Positions 45,175 through 55,313 of a DNA stretch of 64,000 nucleotides are shown here, piece after piece (position 1 is the first letter of the stretch; each line of letters starts with the position of its first letter). The translations under genes and the position numbers were made by a program. Under the pieces are notes generated by a model, which was given only the letters and a program-made list of their open reading frames with translations, was not told the DNA's origin and did no database searches. The DNA is taken from positions 930,001 through 994,000 of the forward strand of contig JAGTJL010000009.1 in NCBI GenBank assembly GCA_020746875.1. Direction: 5' to 3'. The DNA comes from Rhexocercosporidium sp. MPI-PUGE-AT-0058 (lineage: Eukaryota > Ascomycota > Leotiomycetes > Helotiales).

Positions 45175-46960
45175 ATGTCAACACAATCATCATCACAGTC
45201 GACCTCGATGTCGCATTCAAATTCACAGGCTTCTTGCCACGATCCCTTGGACTCGCTGGTGGACTTCTCCGAGTACGATAAATTGTCCTATCAATCACCA
45301 TCCATCTCGCCATCTGTTACCAAGAGCCAATTCACATCGAGAGCCGTCTCAAATACACCCGCTACTCTCCCATCAAGCAGTCAACCAGATCTTAGCGGTC
45401 CAAGTCACAATTATGGGATGTACAAGCAGCAGACTGGTATTCCTCAAGGAGCCGTTGCCAGCACTTTGGCCGTCAACCAGATGAACCAGTACACCGGATT
45501 CTCGGATAGTTATCTATCGGGCTTCAACCCAGCCGATGAGTTTGTCGACTTTGGATCCGCTCCAAACCAGACCGGGTTTGCCGATATTGATATGGAGTTC
45601 GATTCACCAAAGCCTGAACCAGCATTTTTCTACCCAGAAGCCTCGCCAGAGTTCATCAACCCTCAATCCACCATCTCTACCCCAGCTGTTCTGCCAACGC
45701 AAACGAGCAACGTCGGTCGTCTCTGGCCTGGGATGCATCAACAACAAGCGGCTCTGGCCAAGGCTCAAGCCCAACAGAAGCAACAACAGCACATCATCCA
45801 ACAGCAACGGCAAAACGCCATGGTCGGACAACAGAAGTCATCTCAACGTCCAAGAGGGTCTCAAGTCACCGACCCTATCGTCGAGGAGAAGATCTCTCAA
45901 CTGCTCAACTCGATGAGACACAGCAGTGTTGGAAGCGACGAGACCTCGAACAATGGCAACAACATGTCTCACGTTCAGCGTGCAAGAAAGGATGAGGATG
46001 ATATGGATGAGGATGAGAGACTACTTGCTAGTGAAGAGGGGAAGAAGCTGAGCAGCAAGGAGCGAAGACAACTCCGAAACAAAGTTTCTGCACGTGCTTT
46101 CCGATCAAGAAGGAAGGGTAAGAATAAGCATCCCCAGCTCCTTCAACAACTGCTAACTCATCATAGAATACATTGGCCAACTTGAAGGCGAGATCGCAGT
46201 CAAGGTCAACGAAAATACCGATCTCCGTGCCCAGAACAGAGCTTTGATGGAGGAGAACACTCGTCTCTCAGACCTCACCCGAATGCTCCTCTCATCACCA
46301 TCATTCTCTGGCTTCCTCGACACTCTTGCATCCAACCCAGCCGCCGCTCAAACCGCACAAGCTGTCCAGCAACAACCACAACAAGTCGAGGCACAACCTC
46401 AACGTGTTCGCAAAGACATCAATCCATATGCAACCCAACCACAACAGATGCAGCAACAACATATCGGCATGACCATGATCCCAGAACAGACCATGGACTT
46501 CTCCATGCTTGATCTTAACGGCGCATACTCTTATCAACCACAAGTCTTCTCCGTGCTCAGCCTCCCAGAGACCATCCTCGACACCGAGACTTTGTCCGGA
46601 AAGAGTTCGTCCTTCTCACCATCCACTAGTGATGCTGAGAAGATCGAGCTCCCAAAGCTCGAGCGCATGCCCGTTTCCGAGCCAGAGAAAGCCGAGCTCT
46701 CCGTCGTCGTAGACGAGGAGTTCGATGCCGATCCCGCCTTTGCTCTGTACTCTACACCAGTTACCGCCTCCGTCTCAGAACTCAAGCAAGATCTCGACCT
46801 CAGTTTCCTCGCCAATCTCTCCATCAAGCCTTCGCAATACGAACTCGTAACCAAGACCGACGATGCTGCTTCCGACGCAGCATTCCGACGCGTCGAGAGA
46901 CTCGCGAGGGATATGGATGCATGCGTTGAGCGACTGATGTCCTTGACCATGCACCTATAG
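45175..46960 (+). CDS. bZIP transcription factor
   Basis: Two exons (45175-46117, 46167-46960) encode 578 residues. The N-terminal half is Ser/Gln/Asn-rich with acidic patches and a Gln-rich run near residues 190-225. The basic region KERRQLRNKVSARAFRSRR lies at about 294-313. The zipper begins at 315 (EYIGQLEGEIAVKVNENTDL) with Leu/Ile/Asn heptads to about 350. The 49-bp intron sits exactly between basic region and zipper. The NKVSARAFRSRR core is a well-known fungal bZIP variant, found in factors tied to stress, development and wall integrity; I do not assign a specific ortholog. A conserved-looking C-terminal segment near the end (FRRVERLARDMDACVERL) may be a second helix. Upstream are a CCAAT box and a long leader, suggesting tight control. 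Confidence 0.93.
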
Positions 46961-47819
46961 TCTTCAGCATTCCTTGTCTTTGCTTGCTTGCTGCGATTTA
47001 GCGTGGGTCACTTCTTCCGTGCTTGTCTTCAATGACGCACATTGGCGTTTTATCATCACTACATACTCTACTTGCCACCTGAGTCTTGTATCTTCTCTAT
47101 GTCTTCTGGGTGGAGGATTGTAAGAAGGAGTGAATGAAAGGGCTTTTTTTTCCTTTTTGGGACAAGAATATGGGATGGATGGGGTTGGATCGGAATTTGG
47201 AACCTCAAGCGAGCGATACAGACGGGCAATCGAAGTTAACTATCTTCGACGTCTTCAGGGATTTTATGATTTTTTTCTTTCTTGCTTTCACAAATGCGCG
47301 TATATTATAGAAAAACCTACCACATCCAGCTCTAGTTTGGGAAACAAATCTCAAATCACACAAACACATTCAAAAGAATACAAAAACACGGATAAAACAT
47401 CAAACTAATCTTGGTCTTTCTCTTCCTCGACATGTGATTCATTTCAATCTGAAATTTTAATATCCTAATATGAAGTCATGAGGCACATGCACATGGTGCA
47501 CTCATCATCCAATCTACTTCCAAGTCATTGTGTATCTATTGAACTACTAAATGTGTTTCTATTTCCGTCCTCCGATAAGCAATAATCTAATTCCTCATCT
47601 CCGTTCACTATGCGGTCTAAGCCTAGCTAGCCTAGCCTCCCTCGTCTGGGGGCTTTTTAACCCAATAATCAATAATTCAATAAAACGATCAATTAAAAAA
47701 TTTATCAACAACACGAGCCTCCCTCTCCCCCTTGACTTGATCGATAGAGAGAGAGATGGACGAATGAGAGGGCGGGGATGGATGGGAGAGGGGAGGGGCA
47801 AGAGGAGGAATGGAGAAGT

Positions 47820-48634
47820 GTTTGTTGCATGTCGGAGGCTGGGCAATCTATTTCTCTCTCCGCCTTTTTTTGAGATGGGATGGGATGGGAGGTAGTGAGT
47901 GAGTGAGTGAGTGAGTGAGACAGTGAGGCTTGCTTCTTCTTCTGTTTATGGTACGGGGCGGGCGTGAGGAGTAGGATTGTTAATGGATGAGTTGGGAGGG
48001 GGCATAGAGGGGGAAGAAGGAGGGGTGTTTGTTGCATGTCGCAGGCTGGGTAATCTATTTCTTCTGCTTTAGGTACCTGTGAGGAGAAGCTAGGTTGGGG
48101 CTTGTTCTTTTTGATCTTTTGCTGTCTGTTTATGGCTGGAGTGGGATTTGTGAATGGGAATGGTTGAGTAGGTGGAGGCATGGAGATGAGAGAGGGGAGG
48201 GGAGATGGGTTTGTTGCATGTCGCAAGGTGGGCAATCTCTTTCTTCTCGCTTTTGAGGTGGGAGGTAGTGAGGCAGGGCTTGTTTATCTCTTTTCCTTTT
48301 TCTTTTTCTTTTTCTTCTAGGGCGTGGTCTGATTTGAGTGGAGGTATAGAGGGGAAGGGGAGAGGTGTTTGTTGCATGTCGTATGCTGGGCAATCTATTT
48401 CTTCCTGTCTAGGGACTTCTCTTTATGGAATAAGTAGGTAAGTAGGTGTACGGAAGTAGGAAGGCGTGAGTTCATGAGTGGATTTTTTAGGTTAGTAAGT
48501 AAGTAGTTTTTTTCCGTGTCGTTACCTAAGAGACAAATAAGAGGACAGGAGTGGATGATGAAAATCAGTGGACCCAGTAGAATGGGGAGGGTAGAGGTTT
48601 GTTGCACGTCGTATGCTGCGCAATCTATTTCTTC
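47820..48634 (+). repeat. Five diverged tandem units with a conserved 38-bp core
   Basis: The core GTTTGTTGCATGTCG, about 6 variable bases, then GGCAATCTATTTCTTC recurs at 47820, 48027, 48209, 48367 and 48597. Spacing is 207, 182, 158 and 230 bp. Sequence between cores is much less conserved and GA/GT-rich, except that units 4 and 5 stay alike for about 60 bp further. The core is far better kept than its surroundings. Confidence 0.8.
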
Positions 48635-48970
48635 CGGTCTGGGGATTTCCCTTTACGGAATGGGTAGATAGGTGTATGGAGCAGCAAGGAGAGATTTCAC
48701 GCATTGTGGGTTAGACAAGTAGCTAGGTGAGTGTGTGGGTTCCATTGATGCGCACTTCTTTACTTCTCTACTTGTCTATCAACGGATTACAGTACCTCCT
48801 CATTCTCATCTCAAATACATGATCAGTCACCGTACTACTTGTCTACATATACCATCTCGATATCTTCTTCTTCTTCTTTTCTTCCTAGACTTCGATTGCT
48901 CGACTGTTACCTCATCTGGTTCATCGTCAGTAGGAAAGAGTACTTTCAAGCTTCAAGAAGCCCCTGCCTT

Positions 48971-49050
48971 AGAATGAGAATGAGAATGAGAATGAGAATG
49001 AGAATGAGAATGAGAATGAGAATGAGAATGAGAATGAGAATGAGAATGAG
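48971..49050 (+). repeat. (GAATGA)n microsatellite, about 13 units
   Basis: A near-perfect AGAATG hexamer tract of 80 bp. It creates an artificial Met-Arg reading frame, which I do not consider coding. Confidence 0.95.
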
Positions 49051-50256
49051 ATGTGATTGCGATTTGACTCTATAGGTGGGTTTCTGCTTTTCGTGGCTTG
49101 CAAGTAAGTAAGTGGTTGGGTGAGCTTGGATGGATGGATGGAAGGAGGAAAGGAGCCTGGTGGACCTGCTTACGCCTCACATGTACATCTCGTCTCGTCT
49201 GCACTCGTCGTCTGCATCTCGCCTCGGTTCCGGAATAGGTAAGGGAGGCGAGGAACTCCTCCAGTCTCTCTCCAACTCGACTTGACTCAATCAACGCGAT
49301 TTGCCATTTTGGTGAGTTCTTACTTTACGTTGTGCTGTGAGATGTTTTGTGCGCACTTCCATCAACTCTTCTTACTCCGTTTTTTACTAGACTGAGAATG
49401 GGGTCTTCCATGATTCTACTCCTCGGGAAGGGAAATTTCTAGTTTGTGAGGTTGTAGTAGAGGAGATCCCAATTTAATTCGACTGCGGCAAGGGAGTATG
49501 TAGATTTACAGTCCTGATTGCTGTTTTATGAGTACGTCATACAAACATACAGGTACTGTACAGTACATATGAAGTGGAAGGAATAGTTTACTCTTTTCTT
49601 CGCTCAACTATAAATTTGGTTGCGACGGACGATGGTGATTTTATGATTGAAGGTTCGAAGGTGAAGATCGAAGGAAAGACAAGCTGATGGTAAGGTTTTG
49701 AGTATGAGTCTGGAACGAGAGATGGTCTGAACGAGAGACGGAGATGAAGTAGGGTAAGTGTGGATTACTGGACGACCTTCGAGAACTGGGTGGATTCTTG
49801 GGTGATCCAGAGCTGTTCTACAGCATAGTCTTATTACGAGGCGGATGATAAAAGGAGAGTGATGAGACTAGTAGTGTATCTTACTGTAAGTCTTGGGCCT
49901 TTGGTTTGCTGGATGGGAGTTAGACACGAAAGGCTCGTTCTCTCGGTAAGAAGTCCAAATAGGAAGTAGCACAAGACTAGCTCTATTTTTCCATTCTAAT
50001 AAACTTTGATCTTTTCATACATGTCTAGACCCCGTATGATAATCAGTTGTTGCATTCAAAAAGCCATCATGTTTACAAGGCGAAGATCAGGACCATTGTA
50101 TTCTCTAAAGAAGAGGACTAGCGACCAGCTAGCGCAGGATACATTAATAAGCGAACCTCAACCTTGACATCTCATCACCATCCCTTCACCTGATCAAGAA
50201 CACCTCCCTCCAATATCCTCTCTCAATCAAGACTCTCCCTCTTATAGTCCTCGATT

Positions 50257-52168
50257 ATGAAAAGTTATACCGGCTGCTGGACCTGTCGACTTCGCCGCAA
50301 GAAATGCGACGAGAAACAGCCCATCTGTGGGATCTGTTCTACTCTCCTAATCGGCCACGCTTGTTATTACAACAATGAGAAGCCGGTCTGGATGGATGGT
50401 GGGGTCAGGCAGGAAGAGATTTCGAGACAGGTTAAGAAGGCAATTAAGGAGAATGCTTTTCGAAGGAGGGGGGGCTTTGTTCCTGGAGATGGTGGGGTGG
50501 TGGATGGTGGTGTTATGGCTGGTGAAGGGGTACAAATGGTATCTCCTGCAGAACTTGCTCGAGATATGCGGGAATTGAGATGCAGTATTCCAGAATCGTC
50601 TCCAGATCTAGTAATCCAGGACCAAGGAACTGGGAAATCTCATTCCGACACATCCACATCTCCCACAACTCGCCAACGCGGACCGAGTTGTATCCTCGCC
50701 CGCAAAGACCATCCCCAAAGCACAAGTACAGGTACACCCATCGACAGATCCTCAACCATGCTCTTCACGTTCTACCTGTCCCATGTCCACCCTTTCCTCT
50801 TCCCCTTCTACAACCCCTCACCCCTCCTTGGTGGGCGATCCTGGATCCTAGAGATGATGCTCAGCAGCCCCGTCCATCAAAAGACCTACTTGTATCAAAG
50901 CTCGTACTTCTTCACTCTCGCGCAAGAAAATGATCAAGCTCAAAAAGAAGGACAAGAAGCACGCACCAGCGAAGTCGGTGTTATGCCCAAGAAGAGCAAC
51001 TGGCTCGCGCAGCCTACGGAAACGTTCGGGACACTCAGAGAAGCGCTGCAGATCCTTGATAAAGAGGGATGTACACGGCGCTGTGCGTGTCTTGGCTAGT
51101 ATCATGCAAGTCCAACGATTTGATATTGCGGTCTCGGGATTTGGGAATTGTAGGGCTCATCTTAATGGTGCTTCGGCTCTGTTCAAGCATCTCCTTGACA
51201 GCCAAAGCCAAAGTCTAGATCAGAATCAACGTCACAGTCCTAGCGAAACGGAAGTAACATCGACCATCTCGAAATACACTGCTATTTTGAACCACCTGGG
51301 ACCACCATCAGACACCTCATCTCTACACTGTACCCAGATCCCAAGCTCTGAACAAGCCGCCTTCAGCTTCTCAACCGGTCTCTTGATAGTAGATGACATA
51401 ATCGCTAGTACCTCTTCTAAAGAAGTACCCAAACTGTATGCATACCACGCCGGTCTTCTCAATAGCATTAACAATCAACCTCCCCTTATCGATCTCGAAG
51501 CTATTATAGGCTGCCAGAACTGGGTGATGCTTCAAATAGGCGAGATTGCCATGCTAGACGCTTGGAAACAGCAGCGGAAAAGAGAGGGTTGTTTAGATGT
51601 GATGGAACTTGTATATCGCGCTACAGTTATCAAGAAGGAGCTGGAAACTTATTTTGCGGGACTCGAAGATAGTCCTAGACTTCCCGAGAAAGGGGAGGAG
51701 AGAAATGAATTCTTGGATGTCCTCACAGCAAGACTAGGAGGTGAGCAGAAAGAGACAGGTTTAAATTCTCAACGCAGACTCGCGACTCGTATCTGGACCC
51801 ACGCAGCATTGATCTACCTCTCCGTCGTCGTATCTGGATGGCAACCCGCTAATATCGAGGTGCGGCATCACGTCAATGGAATCATCGAGTTACTCACAAC
51901 GCAGTTGTTACCGCCATCGTTGGTGAGGACTATGGTGTGGCCGTTTAGCGTAGCGGGGTGTTTGGCGGAACAGGGGCAGGAGAGTCACTTCCGGGGCCTG
52001 GTGCATGGGCTGAAGCCGCTGAGTGTTTTTGGGACTATGAGAAAAGCAATGGAGATCATGGAGGTGGTTTGGACGGATAGAGATTGTGATGGAGAGGGAT
52101 TTGGGGATTGTGATAGGGATCTGAGGACTTGTTTTGAGAGGGGAGAGGATTTGGTGCTATTGGTTTAA
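50257..52168 (+). pseudogene. Zn2Cys6 transcription factor gene with one-base frameshift
   Basis: From ATG 50257 the zinc cluster is C7-x2-C10-x6-C17-x6-C24-x2-C27-x8-C36, then a long linker and the start of a Fungal_trans_2-type domain (RSSTMLFTFYLSHVHPFLFPFYN; TFGTLREALQILDKE). At about 51064-51069 (AAAGAGGGATG) the frame shifts. The second part, in another frame, continues seamlessly as DVHGAVRVLASIMQVQRFDIAVSG to the stop at 52168. Removing one G from the GGG run joins the two parts, and no GT-AG intron can do it. It would be about 637 residues if intact. It is either a recent pseudogene or a homopolymer sequencing error. It lies convergent to the SDR gene, with 202 bp between stops. As it stands, the product is truncated after the zinc cluster and part of the regulatory domain. 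Confidence 0.82.
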
Positions 52169-52212
52169 CGTTACTGCCCATAAATACCCAGTGAAATATT
52201 CCCGACATGAAC

Positions 52213-52250
52213 AAGAAGAAGAAGAAGAAGAAGAAGAAAGAAGAAGAGGA
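52213..52250 (+). repeat. (AAG)n microsatellite
   Basis: About twelve AAG units lie between the convergent zinc-cluster and SDR genes, within their 3' regions. Confidence 0.9.
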
Positions 52251-52370
52251 GGGTATGAAAACTCCAACCTTGGTAAATCCCATATTTATATTTATTTCGC
52301 TTCTCTTCAATTCATCCTAAACGAGTCCCTGCTAGATCATTCGTCTAGTCCGCTCAACTTCTCAAGTTCC

Positions 52371-53506
52371 CTACTCGAACTTTACATACCCCTTTCCCTT
52401 GACGAATGTAGCATTCCACGGAATCTCTGCACCATCCTCCGGCTTCGCCAACTGTGCATAGAACTCACCATGCGCATCCCCATCAAGCGCGAACCCCTTC
52501 AACTTCCCCTCCTCGGTTCGTTCATCAGCGTAGAAGAATCTGTCGCCACAAAAGAAAAGAAGTCAGCCGCTGTCCCGCTATCCACTTCTGAAGATAGGTG
52601 AGACTCGGACAGGGGTCGACAAAGTTAAACAAAGTAAAGCGAAGCAAAGTACGCACCGATATCCCTTCGACTTGTACATTGCATCAGCGAGACCAACCCA
52701 GAATGCAGACGCCGCTTTCCCAATCCCAGCCGTCAAAAATAGCGGCATAGGCACGATCTGAACGTTCGTTATGTTGCCTGTGAAGATGAATCTCTTCTCC
52801 ATTTCCTTTGGGAGGGTTTCCCAGCCCTAGATAGGGGGACAAGAGGTGAGTGATGGGTTTAGTGAGTGAAAGCTGTGGCTATTCACGAGCAGGGAGGGAG
52901 ACAGGAGCACGTAGAGTTGAATGGAAAAAGTGTAGCTTGGAGAGAGATATCAGACATCACCAGGTACATACCAAAACAGCCTGCTGCGCAGCTACATACG
53001 GACTAACCGTATTCACTGCTAAATCCCCTACCACGCTATCTACTGGGACAGACAGAAGCGACTCCTTGTCAGGAGGTGGCGTCAATGTACCAGCATTATA
53101 GATCACCACGCTAGGGTAAGCGTGGAATTCTTTCTTAACGGCGACGAAGAGGGGAGCGATGGATGAAGGGTCTTTGAAATCGGCGCGGAGGGAGAGATAG
53201 CCGGAGGCGTTTAGGGTGTTGGTACCGCTGCGGGAGGCGAGGGCAATGTTGTAGTTTAGGGTGGAAAATTTGGTGGTTAGGGATGCGCCAACTGGAGTGG
53301 ATGGGTTAGTGTTTTAGTTCGGGTTTTGTATTGCGTGTTTAGGGAAGTGGTAGATTGAGTCGATGACAAAAATAATGCAGATATGTCTCCAGACTAAGAG
53401 GAGAGGACGTGGAGTGAAGGAGGAGAGGAGGGAGAACATTAGGAGATTGGTAAGACGTACCTCGAGGACCGGCTCCGAGAATGAGCACGATGGGCTTGGA
53501 TGCCAT
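52371..53506 (-). CDS. Short-chain dehydrogenase/reductase-like protein, atypical
   Basis: Four exons (53506-53461, 53291-52972, 52826-52657, 52539-52371) encode 234 residues, standard SDR size. The N-terminus has the Rossmann strand and Gly-rich turn (IVLILGAGPRVGASL), and VIYNAGTL matches the NAG motif. The active-site YxxxK is altered: Lys159 is present in TAGIGKAAS but the Tyr position is Ala155, and the usual catalytic Ser region reads FTGNITN. Catalysis by the classical mechanism is therefore doubtful, although the cofactor fold seems kept. All three introns are long (169, 145 and 116 bp). Convergent with the zinc-cluster gene and followed upstream by an amidohydrolase gene, it may belong to a small catabolic neighbourhood. 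Confidence 0.87.
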
Positions 53507-54204
53507 TTTGGGTTGGATGGTTTGCTTGATAGCTTGAATTTCTATGATCTTGAAGGCTGAAAGATTGATCTATAAATGTGAAGATGGAGCGACTTGTTCT
53601 CCTCCCGAGCCCGGAGAGCAGTCTTTAAATGTCCTTCCAACTTTCCACCCCTCGACCAAGCTTTGCAATCACTCACTTCACTCTTCATCCTTCTACTTAG
53701 ATTTGAAATCACTTTCCTATTTCCCTCAAGTGTAAAGTCCGAGCCGCGTTCAAACAGATTTTTTTCACGGTTAGAGTACCCTATCATGTCGACGAGGCAT
53801 AAATGTCAAAGACAATCAAGTCGCAGTTGACATTCTATCGGACCCACAAGCCGCGCGCGATGCTAAGCGAGCCGCCCTGCACCTATGTAAGCCGCGCGCG
53901 ACGCTTCTTACTTACCTACTCCTCGGATTCAAGTATGTCCCGAGAAGGTGTTATCCATGTGTAATATCCTTATGGTTTGTCAGATCTTGTTTGAGGCGAG
54001 ATGCAAGTCATGCCCAGATCATACCTTTTCCTAGCTGCTCATGGTAGTAACTCAATCATCTTATGTTCTAGATATTTATTGCATCTCGCACTTAATCCAA
54101 AAAAAAATTGGGCAGAGTAGATGCCACCAGCGGAATCGCCCTAAGAAACATTTCAACATCATCAATCTCAAGTAAGAGCCCTAATTTGCTCAGAAAGTCA
54201 CCAT
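53507..54204. other. Intergenic, SDR promoter
   Basis: Upstream region of the SDR gene and 3' region of the amidohydrolase gene. A GCCGCGCGCGA word occurs twice near 53850-53900. No gene seen. Confidence 0.5.
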
Positions 54205-55313
54205 TCAAATCCCAAACAGCTTTCTCGCATTTCTCTCCCAAGCTTCCGATTTGACACTCTCCCCTCCCATACCAAAAACATTCTCCTCGTCCTCCGCAAA
54301 ACCAGCCTCCATTCTAGCCACCAAACCTTTCACCGCTTCACCCGGAGTAAAAGGAAAATCGCTTCCAAACAGCAACCTACTCCTCGCCTTCTCCTTTCCA
54401 CCAAGCATCCTCACCAACCCAAAGATCTGATCCGGGAACGGCACACCCGCAAGATCAAAGAAGAACCTCTCCTGCAGAAGCTTCTTGAAATCCTCTGATT
54501 TATCAGCGCGCCCATGCACAATTGCATCAAATGCCCCAATGCGATCGATGATAGGTGGTAAAGTACACCCACAATGCGACATAATGTACGTGATGTTCGG
54601 ATACCTCGTGAGGGAATCTGAGAGTAAGAGATTGGCAACAGTGCGCGTCTCATCGAACATGAACTCCATCGTCGGTCGTGGGTACGGTAACACTTTCACT
54701 ACCTCAATCTTGCTCCCTCCAGTCGCTGGGTCCGGAAGGATGAGATTACATGACGACGGATGTAAGAATACAATCGCCTTCCTCTCATGGAGTTTCGCTA
54801 ATACACGATCGAGAGATGCATCCCCGAGGTATAAACCCTGCACATTCGACATGAGCGCGAACCCTACTGCACCGAGCACATCAAGTGCATGATCAATCTC
54901 CTTCAACGAATCTTCCACTGAAGGCAATGGGAGGGAGGCGAAGAAACGAAAGTGATCAGGATGCGCGGAACAGATTGAGGCAAGCTCTTCGTTTGTCTCG
55001 CGTGTGATTTGAGCGGCGTCTCCGGATTTGCCGGGCTTGAGGTATGTACCTGGGGAGGTGATACTTAGGATCGAGGTGCTGATGTTTTGTGATTTCATCA
55101 GGGCGAGGTGAGATTCGACGGACCAGGGCTGTGAAGAAAGTGATATTAGTGAATAACACAATTGTTTGGAAGGTGGCGGACATCCAGATTGGGAAACTCA
55201 TTAAGACGTACAGGGATTGCGGGCATGCCATCCGGGTTCTGATGTCCATTTTCTATGAGACGCTGTCTGTATTTTGGAGGGACTGCATGGCAGTGAACGT
55301 CTATTTTGTCCAT
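54205..55313 (-). CDS. Amidohydrolase, ACMSD/resorcylate-decarboxylase-like
   Basis: Two exons (55313-55212, 55128-54205) encode 341 residues. The first exon gives MDKIDVHCHAVPPKY with the metal-binding HxH pair (His7, His9). The second has FLHPSS, the metal ligand region MSHCGCTLPPIIDRI and the Asp of LLFGSDFPF, all signatures of the amidohydrolase_2 family. Members such as ACMSD and gamma-resorcylate decarboxylase carry out metal-dependent, non-oxidative decarboxylation of aromatic or muconate acids in the cytosol. The exact substrate is unclear. The intron donor GTACGT and acceptor TTCACAG are good. The neighbouring SDR and zinc-cluster gene suggest a shared aromatic-compound pathway, but this is inference. 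Confidence 0.92.

Larger units (their letters stand above)
46961..50256. other. Repeat-rich non-coding stretch
   Basis: About 3.3 kb without a supported gene. It carries the bZIP 3' region, a five-copy repeat at 47820-48634, a GTGA run near 47897-47925, a hexanucleotide satellite at 48971-49050 and a TACTGTACAGTA palindrome near 49553. The last 300 bp are the promoter of the zinc-cluster gene at 50257. Confidence 0.5.

Noticed and set aside
47705..48235. Minus-strand frame of 176 codons over the repeat region
   Set aside because: Its repeated peptide words (CDMQQT-like) come from the repeated DNA core; frames change between units and no start or domain is sensible.
47820..48634. CRISPR-like array
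   Set aside because: Repeats are imperfect, the intervals are long and unequal, and the host is a fungus.
48839..49075. Met-Arg repeat protein
   Set aside because: Produced by the AGAATG microsatellite; no coding support.
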